Notes under the pieces: generated by a model
Databases searched by the model: none
What the model was told of the DNA's origin: nothing
Seen by the model: only the letters and a program-made list of their open reading frames with translations
Made by a program: the position numbers and the translations under genes
Assembly (NCBI GenBank): GCA_035544015.1
Contig: DATKIP010000095.1
Coordinates: 1 to 38,270 of the forward strand
Direction of reading: 5' to 3'
Length of the DNA stretch: 38,270 nucleotides
From: Candidatus Saccharimonadia bacterium
GTDB taxonomy: Bacteria; Patescibacteriota; Saccharimonadia; UBA4664
Shown: positions 1 to 8,678 of the stretch, piece by piece
How the letters are laid out: each line of letters starts with the position of its first letter
How positions within the stretch are numbered: the first letter of the stretch is position 1

Positions 1-1
1 G

Positions 2-1789
2 GGCGCCGTTGAGACCCACGAAGCCGCCCTGCGCCAAGCCCCGGTCGAAAAAGCCCGCAACGACGCCTACAACGCCACCCACGCCCGCGTCAAAGCCGCC
101 GCCATTGCCGCCGGCCGAGACATCAAAGACGCCGAAAAGGAAGCCGCCGAGGCTGGCACGCGAGCCGGCAACGCCGCCTACGCCGCCAAAGAGAAGAAGG
201 TCAAGGACACCCTCGAGACCGGTACCCCCACCGAAATCGCCGCCATGCGCGCCGAAATGGAGCAGTCGGCCATTACCGCCCAAGGCACCGCCGCCTACGA
301 GTCGGCCGTCGACCAAGCCGTCGCCGCCGACGCCAAAGTCGCGGCCTTAAACCAAGCCGCCGCCTCCCCCAACCGCCTCGAGGCCGCCCAGCGCCTGGCC
401 GTCAGCACCGAGTCCCAAGTGGCGTCCATCGCCGCCCAGCAAGGCGCCGACCGCGAGCGCTACGAGCTCACCCGCCCCGGCCAGGCGCTCAACCGGAGTT
501 TCCAGCAGGCGGAGGCCGGCGCTGGCCGGCGCGCCCAATCGCAAATCCTCGCCGAACGCGCCGAAGAAGCCGGCAACGACCCCAACCTTGTCGAGCTCGA
601 CCAACTCGAACTCGACGAAAATAACGTCCCCGTCCCCGAGCGCGATTCCGCCGGCAACCTCATCCTGGAGCGCGATCCCGCCGGCAACTACATCCCCGAC
701 GTCACCGAGCCGGGCGGGTTTGCCGTCCAATACAAAGTCGCCAAAGACGCTGCCGGCAAGCCCTTAAAAATCCGCGACCGCATCAAGAGCTTTGAACCCG
801 ATATGAACAACATTTTGCAGCTCGAGCGACAAGCCGAAAACGCCTTCAAGTCAAATCAACACGACAAGGGTATCGCCATCATGAACAGCCTCGGCCGTAC
901 CAACCAAGGCCGCGACGCCATGCGCCGCATCCAGCACCGCGTCTTTGGCCGTACCGAAACCCAAACCGTCGACCCCACCCTCCTCGGCGGCATGGCCCGC
1001 GAACTCTGGGAACAGAGCCGCTCCGGCGTATCGGGCGAGGTCGCCCGCGACTTCTACGTCCCCGTGGCCGCCGGCTACGACGGCTTCCCGTCCGAGGCCT
1101 ACGCCGCCTCCGGCTGGACCACCAAGCGCGACTACCACACCTACGTCACCCAACACCTCGCAGACCAACCCGCCCTGGCCGATGCCGCCGTTGGCAACAT
1201 GCTCTCCATGCTCAGCAACCCCGACCTGGTCAAAAAGATGGACGCCGACAACTGGCAAGAAATGTACCGCTTCATCCAAGACCCCAAGATCAACGAAATT
1301 CTGGCCGATTACGACGCCAAAGACTCCAAGGGTACTCCAATCAACACCACCGAGATCATGAAAACCGTCGAGCAAAACGGTAGGGTTCAAGGTGGCGGTG
1401 GCAAAATCCAAGCCCTCCTCGGCGGCAACGCCATCCTCACCGCCGACCAGGCCACAGCCTACAATGCCCATCCACCCGACCCCTCCACCGGCCTGCCCAC
1501 GAGCGTCGCCGCCGGCGCCACCGTTCCCAAAGCCGCTCTCTACAATGCCTACCACCCCGACGCCCCCAAACGCGAATGGGAATACGCCCGCGTCTTCGAC
1601 GACACCACCGCCAAGATATACAACGAGGCCCACACCCTCAGCCCCGGCGACCCCGATTACGCCGTTCCATACAAAACCAACATTCCGCTCGTTCCCGATC
1701 CCACCGACACTACCGGCAAGCGCAAAATCCTCCCGCCCGAACTCGACGTCATTAATCGCCGATTCGCCAACGACCCCGTCGCCGCTTAG
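2..1789 (+). CDS. Ala-rich hypothetical protein of the T4SS operon (5' partial)
   Basis: The reading frame is open from the left window edge and no start is visible, so this is the C-terminal 595 residues of a longer protein. An internal ATG at 245 lies in the same open frame and is not a convincing start. The first ~170 residues are very rich in Ala, Glu, Lys, Arg and Gln with few hydrophobic residues, as in a long coiled coil or helical rod. The remainder is polar, without membrane segments or a motif I recognise. It is followed 95 nt later by a PrgI gene and a VirB4 gene. In related conjugation-like modules the gene before prgI often encodes a VirB6/TrbL-type membrane protein with a large soluble tail. 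This could be such a tail, but that is inference from position only. The coding strand is strongly C-rich. Confidence 0.75.
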   Translation, partial: GAVETHEAALRQAPVEKARNDAYNATHARVKAAAIAAGRDIKDAEKEAAEAGTRAGNAAYAAKEKKVKDTLETGTPTEIAAMRAEMEQSAITAQGTAAYESAVDQAVAADAKVAALNQAAASPNRLEAAQRLAVSTESQVASIAAQQGADRERYELTRPGQALNRSFQQAEAGAGRRAQSQILAERAEEAGNDPNLVELDQLELDENNVPVPERDSAGNLILERDPAGNYIPDVTEPGGFAVQYKVAKDAAGKPLKIRDRIKSFEPDMNNILQLERQAENAFKSNQHDKGIAIMNSLGRTNQGRDAMRRIQHRVFGRTETQTVDPTLLGGMARELWEQSRSGVSGEVARDFYVPVAAGYDGFPSEAYAASGWTTKRDYHTYVTQHLADQPALADAAVGNMLSMLSNPDLVKKMDADNWQEMYRFIQDPKINEILADYDAKDSKGTPINTTEIMKTVEQNGRVQGGGGKIQALLGGNAILTADQATAYNAHPPDPSTGLPTSVAAGATVPKAALYNAYHPDAPKREWEYARVFDDTTAKIYNEAHTLSPGDPDYAVPYKTNIPLVPDPTDTTGKRKILPPELDVINRRFANDPVAA

Positions 1790-1884
1790 CCGCAACGCTT
1801 GGCCCCCAACGCCATTTAGCGTAAGCTTAATGCAGTTAGTTGTGAGGTACCGCGGCGCATTCCCGAAATGAGCCGCACCATCCT

Positions 1885-2706
1885 ATGGGTCAATACAAAG
1901 TCCCACAAGACGTCGAAGCCGAAGACAAAATCCTCGGACCGCTTACGTTCAAGGAGTTTATCTATGCCCTCATGGGTTTTGGCTGGGCAGTGCTATGTTT
2001 TGCCATCTTTCGCACCATTCCCGCCCTCATGGTGATCGTTGGCCTCCCGCCCGCGCTCCTACTCCTACTCCTTGCGTTCTACAACCGTGACGGCCAAAGC
2101 TTCGAACAGCTGCTCATCGCCGGCGTCCAATACTTTGCCGCCTCGCGCCGCCGCGTGTGGACCAAAGACGACCTCATCGAAACCTTCCACATCAACCCCA
2201 CCATCCACGCCGCCGAAGCCACCCAGCGCAATTCCGTGGAGGTGCGCAGTGAGCTCGAAAAACTCGCCAACCTCATCGACTCGCGCGGCTGGAACCACCC
2301 CCCAGAGGAGGCTTCGGCCCAGGCTTTGCCCATCACCGCCCACACCGACCGCATGGTACCGCCTCCGCCGCCCACACCCCACGCGCCCGAAGACATACCC
2401 GAAGACATCCTCGATCTCCAGCAGAGCCCGCTCGCCCAAAACCTGGCCGAGCTGCTGCGCACCGCCGCCGAGGACGTCCGCGAGGAAGCCATGCAGCAAA
2501 TGACCGGCAAAGCCGTCAAACCCGCCGCCGCCAATGCCCCCGCCCCGATAAGCACAAGCGGCGTGACAGCCGCACCCGCCAGCGATATACTACAACTAGC
2601 TACGCAGAGTGATGAATTGTCCGTCTCGCAGATCGCCGCCCAGGCTACCCGCCGGGTACAACTGCCTGATGGTCAAACGGTGGAGATTCCTATCAATGGC
2701 AGCTAA
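1885..2706 (+). CDS. PrgI family protein (T4SS inner-membrane component)
   Basis: The 273-aa product begins with the PrgI-type N terminus (MGQYKVPQDVEAEDKILGP), followed by two adjacent hydrophobic helices at about residues 25-45 and 48-66 and the basic segment AASRRRVW near residue 90. PrgI proteins are small two-TM proteins placed directly before VirB4 in Gram-positive conjugation systems and thought to be VirB3-like. Typical members are near 110-130 aa. This one has an extra ~170-residue Pro- and Ala-rich, predicted cytoplasmic tail with an acidic helical stretch (about residues 180-205). It overlaps the next gene by 11 nt, so translation is probably coupled. No strong Shine-Dalgarno sequence is seen before the ATG. 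Confidence 0.85.
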   Translation: MGQYKVPQDVEAEDKILGPLTFKEFIYALMGFGWAVLCFAIFRTIPALMVIVGLPPALLLLLLAFYNRDGQSFEQLLIAGVQYFAASRRRVWTKDDLIETFHINPTIHAAEATQRNSVEVRSELEKLANLIDSRGWNHPPEEASAQALPITAHTDRMVPPPPPTPHAPEDIPEDILDLQQSPLAQNLAELLRTAAEDVREEAMQQMTGKAVKPAAANAPAPISTSGVTAAPASDILQLATQSDELSVSQIAAQATRRVQLPDGQTVEIPINGS

Positions 2707-3430
2707 CGCCAATGCACATACCGGCAAAAGTGCCCAAGACACCCTCCTGATCTCCGAGATCAAGGACGGTATTGTCGTGATGAAAGACGGCTCACTCCGA
2801 GGCGTCATTCTCGGCAGCGCCATCAACTTTGACCTCATGAGCGGCGGCGAGCAAGAAGCCGTCGAAGGCGCCTACCAAGGCTTCCTAAACTCGCTCCACT
2901 TCCCGGTCCAGATCGTTATCAAAAGCCAACGCATCGACATCACCAGTTATCTCGAGAAGCTCGACGGCCTCCGCGCCGAACAACCCAATGAACTCCTCGG
3001 TTCGCTCATGGAAGACTACATCGCCAACATCCGATCACTCGTCGAGGAAGTAAACATCATGGACAAACAATTCTACGTCGTGGTGCCGTATTTCCCCGTG
3101 ATGGCGGCCCAAAAAAATCGTAACCTCATCGAAAATCTCAAAGCCGCCTTCGAGCCCACACCCCTCATCACCGTCACCGAGGAGGACTTCCACAAATACA
3201 AGCAGGAGCTTTCCCAGCGCATGGCCCTCGTAGCCAACGGCATGAGCCAAATGGGCCTGCGCGCCATCTCGCTCGGCACCCAGGAGCTCGTCGACCTCTA
3301 CTATTCTTGGTACAACCCCGATGTCGCCGCCAACCAGAAGCTCATCGATGTCGCCCAGATCGGCACCCCGTCAGTCACCAAAGGCGACGGCTCCGCTCCG
3401 CGCGGACCGCTACCGGGGTCACCAGTCTAA
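2696..3430 (+). CDS. TraC-like / VirB4 N-terminal-domain protein
   Basis: I start this 244-aa protein at ATG 2696 (MAANANAHTGKSAQ) rather than at an upstream ATG at 2609. Codons before 2696 are read out of frame within prgI, and GGAG lies 10 nt upstream of 2696. The region LLISEIKDGIVVMKDGSLRG...INFDLMSGGEQEA resembles the N-terminal, non-ATPase domain of VirB4/TraC proteins. Further on is a conserved block of alternating strands and helices (FPVQIVIKSQRIDI; YVVVPYFPV). There is no Walker motif. The stop overlaps the VirB4 start by 1 nt (TAATG). The pair therefore looks like a VirB4 whose N-terminal domain is encoded separately. Family assignment is from pattern recognition. Confidence 0.75.
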   Translation: MAANANAHTGKSAQDTLLISEIKDGIVVMKDGSLRGVILGSAINFDLMSGGEQEAVEGAYQGFLNSLHFPVQIVIKSQRIDITSYLEKLDGLRAEQPNELLGSLMEDYIANIRSLVEEVNIMDKQFYVVVPYFPVMAAQKNRNLIENLKAAFEPTPLITVTEEDFHKYKQELSQRMALVANGMSQMGLRAISLGTQELVDLYYSWYNPDVAANQKLIDVAQIGTPSVTKGDGSAPRGPLPGSPV

Positions 3431-5307
3431 TGGCACTTTTTGGCAAAAAAGCCCCCAGCATCGACCAATCGCAACTTGAGCAACTCCAAAAGGTTCAGGA
3501 GCAGCGCGAGGCCGACATTATTTACCGCCAGGGCATCGTCACCATGCGCGACCTCATCGCGCCCCCCAGCATCGAAATCGAATCCGGCTACTTGCGCCTC
3601 GGCAAACGCTTCTGCAAGACCATCTACGTCTACGGCTACCCCCGCCAAGTCTTCACCGGCTGGCTGTCGCCCATTATCAACCTCGACGAGCTCATCGACA
3701 TCTCGCTCTACATTTACCCCGTAGAGAGCCAGACCGTGCTCACCAACCTGCGCAAAAAAGTCGGCCAGATGGAAGCCAGCTACACCATCAATCAAGAAAA
3801 AGGCCTCGTGCGCGACCCTGGCCTCGAAGCCGCCATCCAAGACGCCGAGGAACTCCGCGACAAACTCCAAGTGGGGGAGGAGCGCTTCTTCCGTTTCGGC
3901 CTCTACCTCACCATGTACGCCGAAACGCTCGAAGACCTCACCCAGGTCACGCGCAAAATCGAAGGCATCTTCGGCCAATCGCTCGTGTACACCAAGCCCA
4001 CCACCATGCAAATGGAGCAGGGCTTCAACTCCACCACGCCCATCGGCACCGACCAGCTCCAGATCAGCCGCAACATGAACACCGGCGCCCTCTCCACCAG
4101 CTTCCCCTTCACCTCCAGCGAACTCTCGCGCAACGAGGGCATCCTCTACGGGCTCAACCGCCACAATAACGGCCTCGTGCTCTTCGACCGCTTCTCGCTC
4201 GAAAACGCCAACATGGTCGTGTTCGCCAAGTCCGGCGCCGGTAAGTCGTTCGCCATCAAGCTCGAGGCCTTGCGCAGCCTCATGATCGGCGTCGAATGCA
4301 TCATCATCGACCCCGAAGACGAGTACCGCCAGCTCTGCGAAGCCGTCGGCGGCACCTACTTGCGCCTCAGCCTCGCCTCCGCCACTCGCATCAACCCCTT
4401 CGACCTCCCGCGCGTCTTCGACCAAGACGAGGCCGACAACGCCCTGCAGGCCAACATCATCTCGCTTCACGGCCTCCTGCGCCTCATGATGGGTGGCGCC
4501 ACGGTCAACAACTCCACCGGCGCCACCCTGTCGAGCCCCATCACCCCCGGCGAAGAGGCCGACCTCGACGCCGCCATCATCAACACCTACGCCCGCGCCG
4601 GCATCACCCGCGACCCGCTCACCCACGGCGCCACCCCGCCCACCATGAACGACCTCTACAACACCCTAGCCTCGATGACCGGCAACGGCCCCAGCCTCGC
4701 CCAACGCCTGCGCCAATACACCACCGGCACGTTCTCCGGCATCTTCTCCGAACAATCCAACGTTGAGCTCGACAACCCCTTCCTCGTCTTCAACATCCGC
4801 GACCTCGAAGACGTCCTGCGCCCCGTGGGCATGTACATTGTGCTCAATTACATCTGGAACAAGGTCAAATCCGACCGCCGCAAGCGTATGCTCATCGTGG
4901 ACGAAGCCTGGCAACTCATGAAGTACGACGACTCCGCCAACTTCATGTTTAGCCTCGCCAAACGCGCCCGCAAATACTACCTCGGCCTCACCACCATTTC
5001 CCAAGACGTCGAAGACTTCCTGGGCAGCAAAATGGGGCGCGCCGTGGTCGCCAACTCCAGCCTCCAGCTCCTGCTCAAACAAGCCCCATCGGCCACCGAC
5101 ATCGTCGCCGAAACCTTCAAGCTCACCAATGAAGAAAAAAACCGCTTAAGCCAATTCCCAGTAGGGGAGGGCCTGTTCTTCGCCGGCCTCAACCATGTCA
5201 TCATCCGCATCCTCGCTTCCGAAACCGAAACCCAGCTCATCTCCACGAATCCCGGCGCCGCCCCCGCCTCCGCCGAATCCTCCGAAGCGCCGCAGGAGAC
5301 CACATAA
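3430..5307 (+). CDS. VirB4-like T4SS ATPase
   Basis: The start is ATG 3430, overlapping the upstream stop in TAATG. A longer in-frame extension to 3307 lies inside the previous gene and reads as out-of-frame sequence. The 626-aa product has an N-terminal domain of about 240 residues and then a HerA/VirB4 ATPase core. The Walker A is FAKSGAGKS (Lys272, Ser273), Walker B is MLIVDEAW (Asp491, Glu492), and a motif around ISQDVEDFL follows. VirB4 ATPases power assembly and substrate transfer in type IV secretion at the inner face of the membrane. Usual VirB4 is about 800 aa, and the upstream 244-aa gene probably supplies the missing N-terminal part. The stop overlaps the next start by 1 nt (TAATG). 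Confidence 0.92.
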   Translation: MALFGKKAPSIDQSQLEQLQKVQEQREADIIYRQGIVTMRDLIAPPSIEIESGYLRLGKRFCKTIYVYGYPRQVFTGWLSPIINLDELIDISLYIYPVESQTVLTNLRKKVGQMEASYTINQEKGLVRDPGLEAAIQDAEELRDKLQVGEERFFRFGLYLTMYAETLEDLTQVTRKIEGIFGQSLVYTKPTTMQMEQGFNSTTPIGTDQLQISRNMNTGALSTSFPFTSSELSRNEGILYGLNRHNNGLVLFDRFSLENANMVVFAKSGAGKSFAIKLEALRSLMIGVECIIIDPEDEYRQLCEAVGGTYLRLSLASATRINPFDLPRVFDQDEADNALQANIISLHGLLRLMMGGATVNNSTGATLSSPITPGEEADLDAAIINTYARAGITRDPLTHGATPPTMNDLYNTLASMTGNGPSLAQRLRQYTTGTFSGIFSEQSNVELDNPFLVFNIRDLEDVLRPVGMYIVLNYIWNKVKSDRRKRMLIVDEAWQLMKYDDSANFMFSLAKRARKYYLGLTTISQDVEDFLGSKMGRAVVANSSLQLLLKQAPSATDIVAETFKLTNEEKNRLSQFPVGEGLFFAGLNHVIIRILASETETQLISTNPGAAPASAESSEAPQETT

Positions 5308-8300
5308 TGGCTGGCACCGGCTTCAGATCGGCTGGATCCCGGTCCAACGGCGACCTCCGGCCCAAGCTCAACACCAAGCTCAATCTCCCGTCGTCCGACC
5401 AAACCTCCAACACCTCCCAGCCGGCCAGCACCCCCAGGCCGACGGGGGAGTATGCCCAGTCGCCCAAGATCGATAAGCCCACCCCTCGCCTCCACATTGA
5501 GCCGCAAATAGCCAAATCCAGCACACCCCCGAGCAAATTCGCCCAAAAGCCCAAAACCGCCGCCCCTCGAACCTACGCGCCACCGCCAGCAACCCAAGCC
5601 CCAACCACTGCACCCCTAGGCCGCCAAGTCATGCTCGACGCGCCCCCAAAAACCGAAGCCGCCGCCCCTGCGCGCCCCATAATGTTCGTTGACGACCCCA
5701 AACAAACCCAATCCTCCCCGCAAACCACCGCCCCTAGCCCCACCAACCAGACCAGAGCCACTGCCCCGGCCGGACCTCGACAGTCTCTCGCCAGCCCCCC
5801 CATCAAAACCGGCGGCCCCGCCACCAAAACCACCAACCCGTCCCCGCAGAACAAGCCCGACCCCTACAAATTCGGCGGCACCCCCAAAAGCGCCGCCGGC
5901 AACCGCTTCGCCAATTACATCAAAAAACACCCCAAGGGCGTTATTTACGGCGCCGTCGCGCTCGTTTTTGCGCTTATTTCGGCCGTGATCACCATTATCA
6001 GCATCCCGTTCCAGATTCTCCACATGGCCAAAGCCGAGCTCGAAGCCAAATTTGGCCCCAAGGTACGCCTCGAGCGCAAAATGTCACTGCGCAGTTTTTC
6101 CAAACTATTTGAACTCAAATCTGCCGAAAACGGCGGCGCCACGCCACGCGAAGGCTTCCTCAGTCGCAAACTCAAGCTCACCCCGCTCGACAAATTCACC
6201 AAAACGCTCGCCAACGAAAACCTCAAGCTCGAGTTCGACGCCCATACCGGCCGCCTCACCGGCATCCGCAACACCTCCACGGGCGAATTGCTCAAAGATT
6301 TTTCGGAATCCTCGTTCCTCGACCGCCGCAAAGCCATCGGCCAACTCGTCACCGACCGCATCGCCCCCTGGCGCGTCCTCAAACGCGTACGCTATCTCGA
6401 CGTCATGCGCTACCACGGCCGCGTCTCGTTTAAGTTTTGGCCGAAAGAAAAAGTTCAAGACGTCAAAAAACTCCTTAGCGAAAAGATTACTCATGGCGCC
6501 ACCAACGAAGAACTCCTCAAACCCGGCCAGGCCCCCGACCCCAGCGACACCCACCCAGCCGACCCCAAAAGCGCCGGCGACGCCAGGGACGGCGTACAGG
6601 CCGTCGAAGACACCTTTGCCAAAACCGGCAACAAACTCGCCGCCCTCAGGGCGGGTGCCAAGGTCATCAGGGAGAAAGGCGGCAAATTCTTTGGTCTCAC
6701 CGCCATTCTGGCCCTCGTCTGCACCATTCGTGAGGTCGCCGCCAACGCCGCCACCGAAGGCTTCATCAAGCGCGTCGACGAGCTCGAACGCATGGGCAAC
6801 CTCCTGCCCACCCTCTCGTCTCAACTCGTCACCGGCCAAAACCTCGACATCGACAAATTCGCCCAGGTCATGGAAATCTACGAGGGTGACGCATCCGCCG
6901 ACCAAAACTCCCTCGACCGCAAAGCTTGGGACCAATCCGCCGCTGCCAAACGGCTGGCCGGCGATCCCGTCGTCACCGATGCCACCAGCAAATACTTCAA
7001 CCCCGACTTTAGCGAAGCCAGCAGCCCCGACGGCTTCGCCCTCCAAAAAATCGTCGATCGCGTCAACGCCGTCATGGATGTCTCCGGCGTTGGCTTCCTA
7101 TGCAAAGTGGTCACCGGCGTCACCGGCTGGATCATCCAAGGTATCGAGCTAGCCTCGGCCCTCCTCACCGCCTCCGCCTCGGAGATAGCCGTCATCGCCG
7201 CTCAAGCCGCCATCCAATATTACATATTTACCGAAGCCCTGCCCAAAATCCTCTCCGCCGCCGCCAACATCGCCATCACCGGCGTCGAAAACTCCGTCGA
7301 CATGTTCAACAACGGCGACGCCGGCCTCCAGCTCTCGGCCGAAGACTACACCCGCAACTACGGCGGCCGCCAAATCAGCGACGACGAGCAGCTCGCGCTC
7401 GTCAACGCCGCCCACAACGATCAAGTCCAAATCGCCCGCGAAAAAGGCTGGTTCTACCGCACCTTCGACCTCAACAACACCGACTCTATCGCCGCCGGCA
7501 TACTCATGAAGGTCCCCCAAACCCCCCAGACCGCACTGGCCGCCCTCACCAGCCTGCCCAAAAACCTCACCTCCAACCTCGGCTCCATCTTCATGGGCAG
7601 CATCAAGACCGCTCACGCCGCCGATCTCGACAGCGTCAACCCCTACCGCTTCCAGTTTTATGGCTTCACCGAAGCCGAAATCGACAAATACCCCGACATG
7701 ATCGCCAACGAAGATTACCTGGGTCAAGCCATCCCCGGCACCGACAAAACCCGCCTCTCGGTCCTCGGCGACCCCACCGAGTACGCACCCGCCAACGGCG
7801 ACGACACCAACATGGACGACCTCATGCACTGCTTCGTCAACGCAGCCCGCGCCCCACAGGAGCTCGAAAAAGACGCAATCTGTAAGGGCATCGGCATGGT
7901 CACCGGCGTCAAAGGCAGCGGCAGCCGCACCGACAACCCCGGCGACACCGTCGTTCAAAAAATCTACGACGACAACGGCCTCGGCATCACCGCCAACGAC
8001 GACTTCCTGCGCTACCGCATGGAGCTCTTCTACGTCCACATCGTCCGCGGCATCAACTGCGCCGCCACCGACGAACCCTGCTTCCAGGGCAGCGGAGCCG
8101 CCCCCGCCCCCACTACGCCAGCCCCCTCCGCAGCCTGCCAAGCCAGCGAGGACCTCATCGACTGCGCCGCCCGCCTGGCCACCGCCATCCTAGGCAACCC
8201 CAACATCGACCCCGTCGGTGCCCGCGGAGACCTCCAAGCGGCAGCCGCCAAGCAAGAAATCAACAACTCCTCATCCTGCAACAGGCCAGCTCACCTCGAC

Positions 8301-8678
8301 CCCAATCTTCTCTACGCCCTCCAGCAAACCGCCAGCGCCGGCGGGTTCAACATCAGACTCTCGAACATCATCACTCCACACCGCTGTGACAGCCTCTCAC
8401 ACCCCAAAGGCAAAGCCTTCGATGTCGACAACCTCGTAGACGCTCAGGGCCGCAACAGCAACGCCGGCCACGCCAGCCCGCCCGGCACCCCCGCCGACGG
8501 CGAAAACCCCGCCGTCGACAAAGCCTTCGCCGAATACATCGCCAACCTCTTGCCCAACGGCGGCGGCGTCGCCCAAGCCGTAAAATGCTTCCCGGCCAAC
8601 ATCCCCGCTACCATTCACAGCGGCTACGATGAATGCTCCCACATTCATGTCACCACGGATGCCAGCAATGACAATTAA
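5307..8678 (+). CDS. Large T4SS membrane protein with C-terminal M15-like peptidase motif
   Basis: The 1123-aa product starts with about 200 Pro/Thr/Ala-rich, disordered-looking residues. A strong membrane helix follows at about 211-238, then a charged region, a second hydrophobic stretch at about 461-480 and a hydrophobic cluster at about 597-660 that could hold two or three helices. This is the hydrophobic pattern expected of a VirB6/TrbL-like channel component, but no signature confirms it. The last ~120 residues contain S-x-H1032-x6-D1039 (SHPKGKAFD) and later H1112-x-H1114. This spacing matches the zinc-binding SxHxxGxAxD ... H pattern of M15 D,D- or L,D-peptidases. Two Cys (in EDLIDCAA and SSCNR) precede it. 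It overlaps the VirB4 stop by 1 nt and the following hydrolase by 11 nt. Confidence 0.7.
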   Translation: MAGTGFRSAGSRSNGDLRPKLNTKLNLPSSDQTSNTSQPASTPRPTGEYAQSPKIDKPTPRLHIEPQIAKSSTPPSKFAQKPKTAAPRTYAPPPATQAPTTAPLGRQVMLDAPPKTEAAAPARPIMFVDDPKQTQSSPQTTAPSPTNQTRATAPAGPRQSLASPPIKTGGPATKTTNPSPQNKPDPYKFGGTPKSAAGNRFANYIKKHPKGVIYGAVALVFALISAVITIISIPFQILHMAKAELEAKFGPKVRLERKMSLRSFSKLFELKSAENGGATPREGFLSRKLKLTPLDKFTKTLANENLKLEFDAHTGRLTGIRNTSTGELLKDFSESSFLDRRKAIGQLVTDRIAPWRVLKRVRYLDVMRYHGRVSFKFWPKEKVQDVKKLLSEKITHGATNEELLKPGQAPDPSDTHPADPKSAGDARDGVQAVEDTFAKTGNKLAALRAGAKVIREKGGKFFGLTAILALVCTIREVAANAATEGFIKRVDELERMGNLLPTLSSQLVTGQNLDIDKFAQVMEIYEGDASADQNSLDRKAWDQSAAAKRLAGDPVVTDATSKYFNPDFSEASSPDGFALQKIVDRVNAVMDVSGVGFLCKVVTGVTGWIIQGIELASALLTASASEIAVIAAQAAIQYYIFTEALPKILSAAANIAITGVENSVDMFNNGDAGLQLSAEDYTRNYGGRQISDDEQLALVNAAHNDQVQIAREKGWFYRTFDLNNTDSIAAGILMKVPQTPQTALAALTSLPKNLTSNLGSIFMGSIKTAHAADLDSVNPYRFQFYGFTEAEIDKYPDMIANEDYLGQAIPGTDKTRLSVLGDPTEYAPANGDDTNMDDLMHCFVNAARAPQELEKDAICKGIGMVTGVKGSGSRTDNPGDTVVQKIYDDNGLGITANDDFLRYRMELFYVHIVRGINCAATDEPCFQGSGAAPAPTTPAPSAACQASEDLIDCAARLATAILGNPNIDPVGARGDLQAAAAKQEINNSSSCNRPAHLDPNLLYALQQTASAGGFNIRLSNIITPHRCDSLSHPKGKAFDVDNLVDAQGRNSNAGHASPPGTPADGENPAVDKAFAEYIANLLPNGGGVAQAVKCFPANIPATIHSGYDECSHIHVTTDASNDN

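Noticed and set aside
851-1795. 314-aa minus-strand frame
   Set aside because: Shadow of the Ala-rich plus-strand frame, which is open from the window edge and belongs to the T4SS operon.
3427-4626. 399-aa open frame antisense to virB4
   Set aside because: Its sequence is a Gly/Val/Glu/Asp-rich mirror of a GC-rich gene, while the plus strand carries clear Walker A and B motifs.
7149-8141. 330-aa minus-strand frame in the 1123-aa membrane protein gene
   Set aside because: Low-complexity Gly/Val/Asp composition with no motif. The opposite frame continues with membrane helices and a zinc-site motif.
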